Below the pieces are notes generated by a model. That model was not told the DNA's origin. It saw only the letters and a program-made list of their open reading frames with translations, and did not search any database. From Aldehydirespirator sp965117015 (GTDB taxonomy: Bacteria; Actinomycetota; Acidimicrobiia; Acidimicrobiales; Aldehydirespiratoraceae), in NCBI GenBank assembly GCA_965117015.1, contig OZ220747.1, positions 2,604,001 to 2,668,000 on the forward strand: 64,000 nucleotides of DNA, given 5' to 3'. This document shows, one piece after another, positions 45,605 through 53,721 of the stretch. A program made the translations under genes and the position numbers. Every line of letters starts with the position of its first letter. Within the stretch, counting starts at the first letter, position 1.

Positions 45605-46580
45605 CGTCTGACGGTTGTAACTCAGTGAGCTGTTCCAAGAACTGAGCACGTAGGCGCGCGGTATCGCGGGGCCGCTCATGGATCAGACCGAAGGCTGCAA
45701 GGCTCGGCAGCTGCACCCTCAACTCCTCAACGAGGGCATCGAACGCGTTGGCGAAGAGATCGGGAGTGGCGTGCGCTCGGTGCCCCCTGGTGAGATCTTG
45801 AGCGACACGGCGAACGACCTCGGGGACGGCGTCCGCGCGGAACCATACGTTTCCATCGTTCCCGCCGCGAGCATCCCGGACTTTCAGCACATGACCAAGT
45901 CGCCGTCGCGCCTCGTACAGCATCCAGCCACTCACGAGCGTCTGATTGGCCCGGTCCCGCCGACCAGATGGAGACAGGACGTCGGCGAAGCGCTGCACCG
46001 GTGCGAAGAAGGCGCGGTCTACAAGGTCCTTGTTCGGCCCACCTGCGAACCTGGTCAACGCGCGTCGTTCGTCCGTGCATCGATTTACTAGCAGTGCAAT
46101 CACGACTCCGGCGGCGGGGATCTGGAGGGGCTTGTCTGTGCCAGCGAGCAGACCCACGACCGACTCAATGCGGTGCCGAGACCACTCTCGATAGAGCGAA
46201 CCCAGCAAGCGATCGTATGCGTCAATGATTCTAGCGGTGCCTCCCTCCGGTCGTTCTGCGCACCGGTTGGACAGGTAGTCGATAAGACACCGACCCTCAG
46301 GTGTAACCAAATGAGTTGCGGGAGCGACCTCCAGAGTCCAGGGCGGGCCCGGCACCTCGTCGACGGTCGTTGGGTCGAGCGCTAGCAGCTCGCGGCGCAG
46401 GCGCTGCCCCTGGGCAACTGGATCGAACCAGTGCCGGACCAAGGCAAGGTCCTCTTCGAGATCAGCGGGCTCGGCGCCCATCGTCTCCGTCCAGATCGAA
46501 GTCAGCGCCGGAAGCGCGACAGTCGAGTCCACCAGCGCGAGATCCTCTGGGTGGCCGAGCAAGGGGCTGAGGTCCTTCAA
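45579..46580 (-). CDS. Unknown protein of the SMC operon
   Basis: A 333-aa protein I do not recognise. It is largely helical, acidic at both ends, with a middle segment VNRCTDERRALTRFAGGPNKDLVDRAFFAPVQRFADVL and no cysteines or nucleotide-binding motif of note. TTG 46580 overlaps the stop of the SMC gene by four bases (TTGA), so its level is tied to the ATPase. Size and place suggest a non-SMC partner subunit (kleisin- or ABC-3C-like), but there is no sequence proof. Confidence 0.6.
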   Translation of the reverse strand: MKDLSPLLGHPEDLALVDSTVALPALTSIWTETMGAEPADLEEDLALVRHWFDPVAQGQRLRRELLALDPTTVDEVPGPPWTLEVAPATHLVTPEGRCLIDYLSNRCAERPEGGTARIIDAYDRLLGSLYREWSRHRIESVVGLLAGTDKPLQIPAAGVVIALLVNRCTDERRALTRFAGGPNKDLVDRAFFAPVQRFADVLSPSGRRDRANQTLVSGWMLYEARRRLGHVLKVRDARGGNDGNVWFRADAVPEVVRRVAQDLTRGHRAHATPDLFANAFDALVEELRVQLPSLAAFGLIHERPRDTARLRAQFLEQLTELQPSDDESGNGAS

Positions 46581-48976
46581 CGGACGAGTTCCCTCACGCC
46601 GTAGCCCATTGAAGCGACCTGCTCGGCCATTTCTTGGAGACCTTGTTGTTCGGTCTTGAGCGCGGTCTTCCCGAGCTGTTCATAGTCATGAGCGAGTGGA
46701 AGGATCACGACGACTTGGTCGGTGGGGTGCTGTGGAATCCGATCTTCGAGGACATCAAAGAGTTGCTGCAGTCGGTCGTGCGCGATGAAGGCACCGAACT
46801 CGTCCAGGACGACGAGACGATTCTGCGGTGGATTGTCCTCGTCATCCAGGAGCCCCAGCCGGGCCCGAGTGTAGGCGAAAGCCTGTTCACCGGACGAGAA
46901 CGCCTCGAGCGGTCGGCTCCGAAGGATCCCATCCTCTTCCCAGAGCACTTCTCGCGCATCGAGGTCAACAACAATCTCGCCCTCAGCCTGCGGCAACAGC
47001 TCTTGTCGGACGCGTTCGTTGCTGAACCAGTCGCTAAAGCGTTGCCCCAACCAGGACTTCAGTTCTGCTACGTACATCTCAGCGTTGGGGCTTTGACTCC
47101 GGATGTGCCTCCCGACGCCGATCAAGGCACGCTCCACGGCCGCGAGTTGCCCCCGCGCCGCTCCAAGTCGATCGAGGACAGCGTCGAGCCGGTTGCGAAG
47201 GCCCTCGATATATCGAGCCTGCGCCTCGTATGAGGTGCGCTGCGAGGGCTCGAGAGCGAGCGCATCGCGAAGCCACCCAAGATCGTCACGGTTGGCGAGC
47301 ATGTTCCAGGCTCGCTGGACCTCGGATTTTGTCCGCGCCAGTTCGGAGCGCCTCGCATCAAGCGACTCACGAGCGGTCCGTTCCGCATTTCGAGCGACTT
47401 CAAGCGCGTCGCCGTACTCTGCTAGCGCGTCACCAAGTAGTTCCTGTGGCACATCTGCGCTCTGAAGGCATTGCTCAAGACGTTTACGGACAACGACAGG
47501 ATCGGACACTGGCGATCCGCCCAAGCGTTCGACGAGGCTCGCCCTCCGACCTGCTAGCTGGACGATCTCGTCGTCGAGTTGGACCTTCTCCTCCTCCAAC
47601 GAGCGAACCCCGCCGAGGCCAGTGACAGGCAAGGTTGCGACCGCCTTCCGCACGCGCTCTTCATTCTTCTGTACGAGTCGTGCGAACCTCTCAATGTCGT
47701 CGATGCGGGCCAGTAGCGCCGCCACCTGTGCGTGCCGCTTGATCTGGGCGTCCAGTTGCTCCTGCACGGCTTCGGCTTCGGGTGGAGGCGGGTGCCCCTC
47801 AAGCGCCCTTCTTCGGTAGGACATGCCACTACGAGTCCGTGCCACCGTCAGGCTCACATTCGTCTCAGGCTCCTCAACCGCAACTTCGTCGGCGAGGCCA
47901 GCCTCCTCGCCTTGTGTCAGGCGATTCGTGATCTGGTCCAGGAGTTCGCGCATGACCGGTGCAGCATCAAGGGAACGCCGCTCAAGTTCAAGCGCCTCGA
48001 TGGCATCTTCTACGGAAGCCGCTTCCGTTTCCGCATCTGCGCGCTCGTTCCCGATGCCGAGTTGAGCCGCGAGCCTGGATGCTTCTTTCACGGAATCCCG
48101 CAGCTTGCGCCGGTTGTTGGACGCTGTCTTTCGCGCATTCTTGAGTTCGTTCTGAGCCGGGCCGGCCAAAGCTGAGTTCTCCACAATCCTGCGAAGCTCC
48201 GCATCGATGGTCTGGCGCCTTGCCTGACGATCGGCGATGTCTCCGTCGACGGCCTCCAGTTCTGCTTGAAGCCCTGGCGCTACCTCCGAATAGCGGTCAA
48301 GCTGGCGTTGGAGATCCGCGGCGTCGCTGACGAGCTTGTGCTGCGAGTAGGCCTGCTCTGCTTCAGCGGCCGCGAGCTTGTGCTGTTCTTGGGCGTTGAC
48401 CACCGACTCCCTAAGGTCCGGAATTGCGGCGTCCGTCCATCCGCCGAACAAGAGTCGGAGATCGTCAGCTTCGTGCTCGAGCGAAGCCAGCGGGGTGCCT
48501 TTCTCCCAGGTGTACTGAGCAGCCCATCGGTGAACGGCCTCGGCCTCTGCGTCGGCCCGACTGGCAAGCGTCTCCACAATGCCCTCGTCACCGGCAATCC
48601 GGTATACCCGCAAGAGGTTCCGGAGTTTGCTCATCGTCGTCTGAGCGCCGTCGATTTCAATCGCCTCAAACCAGGCCTCGTCGGGCGCACCGCCGGGCTC
48701 TCTAGGCCACTTGCGGCTGTCCGCCGTCCAGAGAACCAGCCTCGCGCCGCTGAGGTTCTCGGCGCGGACCTCGAAGCGGCCGAGGCCGGTCCGGAGACTC
48801 TCCCACGCAGGGGATCTCAGGCGATAAGGCATCTCGCCACAACAGATCTCCAGTAGCCGCACTGCCAGCGACTTCCCAATGCCGTTGCGACCCTCCATGA
48901 CCGACAGCGGCACGTCTGGCAATTCGTCAAGGACTCTGAGCGGTCCAATCGGATCGGTGCTAATGCGGATCTGCAT
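46577..48976 (-). CDS. SMC/RecN-like coiled-coil ATPase
   Basis: A 799-aa ABC-type ATPase with split nucleotide-binding ends and long coiled coils. Walker A GRNGIGKS is at residues 29-36, the signature FSSGEQAF near 690, Walker B NRLVVLDEFGAF near 720 with the catalytic aspartate-glutamate, and a switch region VVVILPLAHDYEQLGK near 760. Coiled coils cover about 180-340 and 420-640 around a short central insert rich in proline. These proteins clamp DNA or assemble on it. The gene overlaps both neighbours. Within this operon it is the likely sensor of foreign DNA or replication intermediates. Confidence 0.85.
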   Translation of the reverse strand: MQIRISTDPIGPLRVLDELPDVPLSVMEGRNGIGKSLAVRLLEICCGEMPYRLRSPAWESLRTGLGRFEVRAENLSGARLVLWTADSRKWPREPGGAPDEAWFEAIEIDGAQTTMSKLRNLLRVYRIAGDEGIVETLASRADAEAEAVHRWAAQYTWEKGTPLASLEHEADDLRLLFGGWTDAAIPDLRESVVNAQEQHKLAAAEAEQAYSQHKLVSDAADLQRQLDRYSEVAPGLQAELEAVDGDIADRQARRQTIDAELRRIVENSALAGPAQNELKNARKTASNNRRKLRDSVKEASRLAAQLGIGNERADAETEAASVEDAIEALELERRSLDAAPVMRELLDQITNRLTQGEEAGLADEVAVEEPETNVSLTVARTRSGMSYRRRALEGHPPPPEAEAVQEQLDAQIKRHAQVAALLARIDDIERFARLVQKNEERVRKAVATLPVTGLGGVRSLEEEKVQLDDEIVQLAGRRASLVERLGGSPVSDPVVVRKRLEQCLQSADVPQELLGDALAEYGDALEVARNAERTARESLDARRSELARTKSEVQRAWNMLANRDDLGWLRDALALEPSQRTSYEAQARYIEGLRNRLDAVLDRLGAARGQLAAVERALIGVGRHIRSQSPNAEMYVAELKSWLGQRFSDWFSNERVRQELLPQAEGEIVVDLDAREVLWEEDGILRSRPLEAFSSGEQAFAYTRARLGLLDDEDNPPQNRLVVLDEFGAFIAHDRLQQLFDVLEDRIPQHPTDQVVVILPLAHDYEQLGKTALKTEQQGLQEMAEQVASMGYGVRELVR

Positions 48977-49154
48977 CAGCTAGGAGGGTGCTGAGAGCGA
49001 GCCTGAGGCTCGCTTCTGTGCCGTCGAGCGCTGCCAACAACCTGACCAGCTCAACGTCTGGACCAGCGTCCGGACGCTGCGCACCATTGAGGACGCCGAT
49101 CACTCGGGCGGTGTCAGCCTGCGGCGCGGCATCTGGACCCACGCCGTCACTCAT
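48960..49154 (-). CDS. Small 64-aa protein of the SMC operon
   Basis: Starts MSDGVGPDAAP with an ATG overlapping the methyltransferase stop by 8 bases and ends 17 bases inside the SMC gene. The second half is a single predicted helix, DVELVRLLAALDGTEASLRLALSTLLAD. No family recognised. Overlaps on both sides make a real gene likely; it could be a small adaptor like the middle component of ABC-3C systems, which is only a guess. Confidence 0.6.
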   Translation of the reverse strand: MSDGVGPDAAPQADTARVIGVLNGAQRPDAGPDVELVRLLAALDGTEASLRLALSTLLADADPH

Positions 49155-50097
49155 CGATCTTCTCTAGCACCTTCTTGAGCCTAGACCGAGCCGATCTTGC
49201 ATACTTCGCTGAGACTTCGAACCCCAGCGCCCTGCGGTCCAGTTCGACGGCAGCAACTAGGGCAGTGCCGGAACCACTGAAGGGATCGAGAACAAGCCCC
49301 CTGGGCGGCGTGGAGGTGAGGATCCTGCGCTTCACGAACTCGATCGGAAACGTCGCTGAGTGGCCGTTCGTCGTCGGAGGCGGGTCGTGGACTACGACAT
49401 CCAACGCGCCCGGCTCAGCGGCGTCGAGGTCGTAGTAGTAGCTCGGTCGACGACCGCCGGCCTGTCGTTGGACGAAGTGGAACCAGTGCTCGTGCGACAT
49501 CCTTAGCCGGTCGCGCTCCGGGCGAGGCATCGGGTGAGGCTTTGACCAGATCAGATCGTTGCGCAGGATCCATCCCTGATCCTGCATTGCGATCGCGAAC
49601 CTTGCGGGCACGAGCAGAAGCTGCTTGTCGTGCAGATAGCCACCCGACGGGGTCCTTCGCCGTGTACGCCCACCATTGAGCCCCTGTCGGCCTCCGTCTC
49701 TGATGCTGCTCCAACGAGAGAAATAGGTGTCGCCGAGGTTCACCCAAAGGCTCGAGGCTGACCGCAACGTGCGGCGCGCCTTCGAGAAGAACTCGACCAG
49801 GTGATCGATATACCAGTGCGGGTACGGCTCGAGCCCCAGCACTCCACCCGCTCTTGAGTACCAATCGAACGGCGGCGTCCTCTCGTCATTGCAGCCCGCC
49901 GATCGCCACTCATCGAGGACCGATTCGTCGTGGGGAAGGCCATACGTCCGGATACCCCAGTACGGCGGAGAGGTAATGAGGAGGTCGACGGAATCATCCT
50001 CAACCTCTTCAACAAGCCGATAAGCGTCGCCCGTTCGAATCGATCCCAGCGGGTCGGCTTCAACACTCGTCGCTGCGGCCGCACTTCGATCTCGCAC
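49147..50097 (-). CDS. Site-specific DNA methyltransferase (N4-cytosine/N6-adenine type)
   Basis: A 316-aa amino-methyltransferase. Catalytic motif IV is LLITSPPYWGIRTYG near residue 40 and the SAM motif LVLDPFSGSGTALVAAVELDRRALGFEV near residue 270; motif order IV before I makes it beta class. The middle has LWVNLGDTYFS and ILRNDLIWSKPHPMP, usual in this class. SPPY is found in both N4C and N6A enzymes. GTG 50097 is the only start in frame and lies inside the large inverted repeat, whose arm encodes residues 3-8. It is first in the five-gene operon; it probably marks self DNA. Confidence 0.88.
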   Translation of the reverse strand: MRDRSAAAATSVEADPLGSIRTGDAYRLVEEVEDDSVDLLITSPPYWGIRTYGLPHDESVLDEWRSAGCNDERTPPFDWYSRAGGVLGLEPYPHWYIDHLVEFFSKARRTLRSASSLWVNLGDTYFSRWSSIRDGGRQGLNGGRTRRRTPSGGYLHDKQLLLVPARFAIAMQDQGWILRNDLIWSKPHPMPRPERDRLRMSHEHWFHFVQRQAGGRRPSYYYDLDAAEPGALDVVVHDPPPTTNGHSATFPIEFVKRRILTSTPPRGLVLDPFSGSGTALVAAVELDRRALGFEVSAKYARSARSRLKKVLEKIDE

Positions 50098-50125
50098 GCT
50101 CTGAGCCTATCGAAGTGCGGCCGCA
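50074..50125. promoter_or_regulatory. Large inverted repeat at the methyltransferase start
   Basis: TGCGGCCGCACTTCGAT (50074-50090) and ATCGAAGTGCGGCCGCA (50109-50125) form a perfect 17-bp inverted repeat with an 18-base spacer covering the GTG of the methyltransferase. The second arm is itself part of the 18-bp palindrome GAAGTGCGGCCGCACTTC (50112-50129). Both contain GCGGCCGC. This is a probable operator of the five-gene operon, possibly read through methylation of the site. The rest of 50126-50341 has no recognised gene. Confidence 0.7.
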
Positions 50126-50341
50126 CTTCGCCGGGATGCATACGGATCTCGCCACGCTGGGAACGACTCGACTATCCATCGACAACGCGCCACGCTCAGT
50201 GTCTGGGCCCCGTAGGTGCGCCAAGACGCCCGGTGGATGTCCGCGACGGCACGCAGATGGTCCACTGGCCAGGGTTGACGTACGGCAGCCCTTGCAGTCG
50301 GCGAAGTCGTGGCGGTCGGCCGGAGGCGCCATGGGATGCGC

Positions 50342-51301
50342 CTACAACAGTGCTGGCTCTACGTGAAGCAGGTCGCTGACGTCGCGCACCCGGTCGGGTG
50401 ACACGATCCGACTGGTGATCTCTTCAATGCACGAGACGGCGACTGCCCGGCGGCGCTCCACCATCTCCTGTGCCCAGGGCTGCTTGGCGACGAGCGTGTC
50501 CAGCAGGAACACCCGCTTGCCGTGCTCGTAGGCGAGGCGGGCCTGCATTCGGGCCCCTGACATGCTTGAGGCTTCGATCACGAGTGTGCCTTGGCTGATG
50601 CCAGAGGTGACCTCATTGCGCTTGCCGAAGGTCCACCTGGCTGGTGTGGCTGTGGGGAAGAACTGCGACACGATGATCCCACCCGAGGCCACGATGTCCT
50701 CTCCGAGATCCCGATTGGCAGTTGGGGCTAAGCGGGTGATCCCCGAAGGTAGCACGGCGATCGTGCGTCCATGGCCCGCGAGGGTCTCCCGGTGAGCGGC
50801 GGCGTCTATTCCGATTGCCAGCCCCGAGGTGACGGTGAGGCCCCTTTGCGTTAGTGAGCGGACCACGCGGCGTGTTTGCCGGATGCCGTCGGGGGTGGCT
50901 GATCGGGTGCCTACTACGGCGACGCTGCGGGCGTCGCGGTCGGCGTCGAGACCGCCCCGGTAGAACAGGAAGGGCGGCAGGTTGTGGATCAGCCGCATGT
51001 TGAGCGGAAAGTCGTCGTCAAGCACGGTCGTCAGGCGCGCCTCAGCGGTGGTCGCAGCCCGGTACTCCGAGTCCGCTCGCTCCCAGGCGGCTGTCCAGCT
51101 ATCCGCTGAGGCGGTCTTGATCACCCATGCGGTCCTGTGGGCGTTCGCGCTGGTCTCCAGAATGTCGCCGGCCACCAGACCATCGAGAGAACGCTCACGG
51201 TGGGCCTGTCGAGCGAGAACCCCCCAGTCACACCGTTCGCCGGCGGAGACCAGGCTGCACAGCGCGAGCATCTGTCGCTGGATGGACGTCATCTCGGGCA
51301 T
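50342..51301 (-). CDS. DprA/Smf-like DNA-processing protein
   Basis: A 319-aa Rossmann-fold protein. Helical start (TSIQRQMLALCSLV), then PPFLFYRGGLDADRDARSVAVVGTRSATPDGIRQTR near residue 135 and TVTSGLAIGIDAAAHRETLAGHGRTIAVLPSG near residue 175, the core DprA motifs including G-x-D-x-x-AH. The C-terminal winged helix of classic DprA is not obvious. DprA binds single-stranded DNA and loads RecA; variants in mobile regions often belong to defence or plasmid modules. ATG 51301 has GAGGAGGGG 6-10 bases upstream; the frame open to 51505 crosses a repeat array and is not family-like. The SMC operon follows on the same strand after 244 bases. Confidence 0.85.
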   Translation of the reverse strand: MPEMTSIQRQMLALCSLVSAGERCDWGVLARQAHRERSLDGLVAGDILETSANAHRTAWVIKTASADSWTAAWERADSEYRAATTAEARLTTVLDDDFPLNMRLIHNLPPFLFYRGGLDADRDARSVAVVGTRSATPDGIRQTRRVVRSLTQRGLTVTSGLAIGIDAAAHRETLAGHGRTIAVLPSGITRLAPTANRDLGEDIVASGGIIVSQFFPTATPARWTFGKRNEVTSGISQGTLVIEASSMSGARMQARLAYEHGKRVFLLDTLVAKQPWAQEMVERRRAVAVSCIEEITSRIVSPDRVRDVSDLLHVEPALL

Positions 51302-51499
51302 GTGGCCCCTCCTCTGTGTGCCCTGGCATCCCGGGTGCCGGATGGCCCGGGCGGCGACGCCAACGATCAATGTAGCCACGGGGACGTCCCGCAACCCGTG
51401 GCGCTTACGTGACTCTTCGGACTCAACCTTAAGATTGTTGGGTTGTCGGTAACAACAACAGAGCAAGCAGATAGAGCAGAAGACCTTGAAATCGCGATA

Positions 51500-51562
51500 G
51501 AGCAAACCTCAAATCGCTCCGAGCAAACCTCAAATCGTTCCGAGCAAACCTCAAATCGGCCA
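51500..51562. repeat. Three 21-bp tandem repeats upstream of the DprA-like gene
   Basis: GAGCAAACCTCAAATCG recurs at 51500, 51521 and 51542 in units of exactly 21 bp, with a decayed part-copy before the first. Two helical turns of spacing suit side-by-side protein binding (iterons or an operator array). The rest of 51302-52002 holds a hairpin at 51743 and no gene I can support. Confidence 0.75.
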
Positions 51563-51742
51563 TCGCAAACCTTAGACGCCGACGTCGAGGCTGCTTCGTC
51601 GAGGCGTCCTCGAACCGCCACGGCGCTTCATGGCCTGCCCGCTGACCAGCGTGACTCGCCAAGCCTTCCTCGTGCTCTCGGGCTTGACCCTGCTCGCGCA
51701 GGGACCTTGCGCACTGGCCTTGAGAGGTCCCCACAAAGGCAG

Positions 51743-51769
51743 CTACGGCCGCCTAGTAGGCGGCCGTAG
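51743..51769. terminator. Perfect 11-bp hairpin, possible terminator
   Basis: CTACGGCCGCC (51743-51753), loop TAGTA, GGCGGCCGTAG (51759-51769). A very stable GC-rich stem without a T-run on either side, so rho-independent termination would be weak. It stands beyond the end of the AbiE operon (minus strand) and could block read-through to the DprA region. Confidence 0.45.
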
Positions 51770-52002
51770 GGGGTGGCGTTCGGCACCGGCCCCGGATGGA
51801 GCCGAAGCCTAGGCGCCGGTGTATTGGTGCGAGTGCATGATAACCCGAGGCTGAGAGACGGTTGCAGCCCTCCTAGGGACATTCTTGGCCGTGACGGTCA
51901 CTCGCGACGGCCGGGGCTGGTTCATGGAAACGCCTGGGAGGCTGCGGGATCCCCCGGCTACGGAGAGCACGAACCCGCCCCGGATGTGTCCGTGGTGGTG
52001 GG

Positions 52003-52725
52003 TCAGAGTTCGTGTGTGGGGGGTTCGGGCTGGGGCGGGCGTGGCCGCTGTCCGGACTGTAGCGCCCAGTCGAGGACGGCGCGCCGGCGTGCGGCGAGGT
52101 GGCTGGCAGCGTCTGTGAGGTGGTGGTCGAAGGCGGGGTCGGGGTCTGTGGGCGGCGGGCTGGTGGCGAGACGGGCGATGCGCAGGGTTTCTTCGTAGGT
52201 GACGGTGGGGGCGTAGCGCTGTTTGTGGTAGCGCAGGCCGTCTTCGATGGTGCAGGCGCCGGCGCGGTCCATGGCGGCGATGTCGATGTAGTCGCGGCCC
52301 TGTTGGCGGTGCTGGATCACTTCGAGTTTGGTGGCCATGAGGTCCGGGACCGACCCGACGGCGATGCCGTCGACGACGCTGGGAGCGGCGAGCTGGGTGG
52401 CGTGGCCCTCGACGAAGCCTCGGAGGTCTCTCATGACGGTTACCGGTACGCCGTCGAAGGCGACTTTGGCGATGTGTTCGCGGTCGTCGTCTTTGTAGGC
52501 GGCGCGGGCGGCGGATGACAGCAGCTTGGCCGCGACGGCTCGCGAGTCGAAGGGTTGCAGGGTCATGAAGTCGAGGTCGTGGCTGTGGCGGTGCCGCAGC
52601 ACCATGGCTACCGCGGTGCCGCCCATCAGCGCGCAGTCGAGGCCGTCTAGGGCGGCGGCGACGCGGGGCCACGCGGCGATCATGTTGTCGTTGAGGACGT
52701 CGCTGTAGTCCTCGATGGCGGTCAA
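52003..52725 (-). CDS. AbiEii-type nucleotidyltransferase toxin
   Basis: A 240-aa protein with the nucleotidyltransferase core of AbiEii/AbiGii toxins: CALMGGTAVAMVLRHRHSHDLDFMTL near residue 31, having the GG and D-x-D metal residues, followed by the PVTVMRDLRGFV and VGSVPDLMATKLEVIQHRQQGRDYIDIAAM segments typical of this group. Toxins of this fold transfer nucleotides to tRNA or proteins. Its ATG overlaps the upstream winged-helix gene by four bases, as in AbiE pairs. The C-terminus is proline/arginine rich. Confidence 0.82.
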   Translation of the reverse strand: MTAIEDYSDVLNDNMIAAWPRVAAALDGLDCALMGGTAVAMVLRHRHSHDLDFMTLQPFDSRAVAAKLLSSAARAAYKDDDREHIAKVAFDGVPVTVMRDLRGFVEGHATQLAAPSVVDGIAVGSVPDLMATKLEVIQHRQQGRDYIDIAAMDRAGACTIEDGLRYHKQRYAPTVTYEETLRIARLATSPPPTDPDPAFDHHLTDAASHLAARRRAVLDWALQSGQRPRPPQPEPPTHEL

Positions 52726-53432
52726 CTCAGCGCCTCGATGGCCGCGGCGATCAGCTCGGGAGCTTCTGAGCTGGGGTCGGGATAGCGGCTGTGGCAGGCG
52801 GCGAGCTGCTCGACGGTGAAGTGTGACAGCACCCAGGATCGGGCCTCGGAGTCGAACGATTCGATGAGGCGGCAGCCCACCAGTGTGGCGTCGCGGGGCA
52901 GGCGCAGATCGGCCGGGTCCGATCCCGAACAGAAGTGGTGCCAGAACTCATCGGGTACCGGTCCTTGGGGGCCTCGACGCTGGGAGGGATCGGGCCGGGG
53001 CAGATCCGCCATGACCGCCGCGGTGGCCGAGGCGTCGGCGAGGCGCCAGAACACGATGTGCTCATGTTGGCGCCGCACCGGCGGGGTCTCCTCGCTAGAC
53101 ACGACCAACCCGGCATCGAGGAGGCGGCGCAACGCCACAGCAGCCGTTGCGGCGTCGAGGCCGGCGCGGTGCGCGACCGCGGCTTCAGCCGCGCCGCGTG
53201 GCCAGAGGCGCAGCACCGACAGGATCGCCCTTTCGCAGGGCTCCAGGACTTCCGCCGGAGAAGCAGCCGGGGCAGTGATCGCCGTCATGGCGCTAGGGCT
53301 GGCCACAGCGACGAGAGTAGTTGTCGCGGGTGACAACGGCGATGGCGGTGCCGACACCGGATACCAGGGTTCTGTCGGCGTCCTTAGGCGAGCCGTCCGC
53401 GTTTCCTGGATGGCCGTCTCGGGCTTGGGCAT
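52722..53432 (-). CDS. Winged-helix protein, probable AbiEi-like antitoxin
   Basis: A 236-aa protein. After a 50-residue disordered start it has a winged-helix-like part, LEPCERAILSVLRLWPRGAAEAAVAHRAGLDAATAAVALRRLLDAGLVV, then a second domain with a WHHFC segment and FDSEARSWVLSHFTVEQLA. Its coupling to the AbiEii-type toxin identifies it as the likely antitoxin and repressor. ATG 53432 follows the AlpA-like gene's stop by 4 bases; an internal ATG at 53288 is an alternative that would keep the DNA-binding part. Sequence similarity to known AbiEi is not obvious to me. Confidence 0.62.
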   Translation of the reverse strand: MPKPETAIQETRTARLRTPTEPWYPVSAPPSPLSPATTTLVAVASPSAMTAITAPAASPAEVLEPCERAILSVLRLWPRGAAEAAVAHRAGLDAATAAVALRRLLDAGLVVSSEETPPVRRQHEHIVFWRLADASATAAVMADLPRPDPSQRRGPQGPVPDEFWHHFCSGSDPADLRLPRDATLVGCRLIESFDSEARSWVLSHFTVEQLAACHSRYPDPSSEAPELIAAAIEALS

Positions 53433-53436
53433 CCGA

Positions 53437-53721
53437 TCACGCCTCGGGGCGCTCTGCCAGCCACTGGTCGATGACGTGGGCGGGCCAGCCGACGGCGTTG
53501 GCACTGAGCCGGATGGGCTGCGGGAACTCGCCCGCTCGCCGCATGCGCCAGATTGTTGTTCTAGAGAGATTCAGCAGGGCTTCGAGGTCAGCGACCCGCA
53601 GAATCTGGCGTTCGGGTCGGAGGGTCGCGAGCATGGGTAGCCTCAGTTGCGGGTGAGCCTCACCGGGCTGTTGCTGTGGCGGCTGAGGCGGTGAATGCGC
53701 CTTCTGTGTGAGGGGGCTCAT
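53437..53721 (-). CDS. AlpA-like excisionase/regulator
   Basis: A 94-aa protein. After a proline/glutamine-rich start, residues 40-94 form an AlpA/MerR-like HTH: RILRVADLEALLNLSRTTIWRMRRAGEFPQPIRLSANAVGWPAHVIDQWLAERP, with the W-x-x-VxxWL ending of phage and island AlpA proteins. Such proteins control excision or integrase transcription. The ATG overlaps the relaxase stop (ATGA), and the antitoxin gene starts 4 bases after its stop. Confidence 0.82.
   Translation of the reverse strand: MSPLTQKAHSPPQPPQQQPGEAHPQLRLPMLATLRPERQILRVADLEALLNLSRTTIWRMRRAGEFPQPIRLSANAVGWPAHVIDQWLAERPEA

Noticed and set aside
50060..50332. Minus-strand 90-codon frame upstream of the methyltransferase
   Set aside because: It crosses the inverted repeat in a different frame, has no ribosome site and no protein-like composition.
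51500..51562. CRISPR array
   Set aside because: The three units are contiguous 21-mers without unique spacers, and no cas genes are present.
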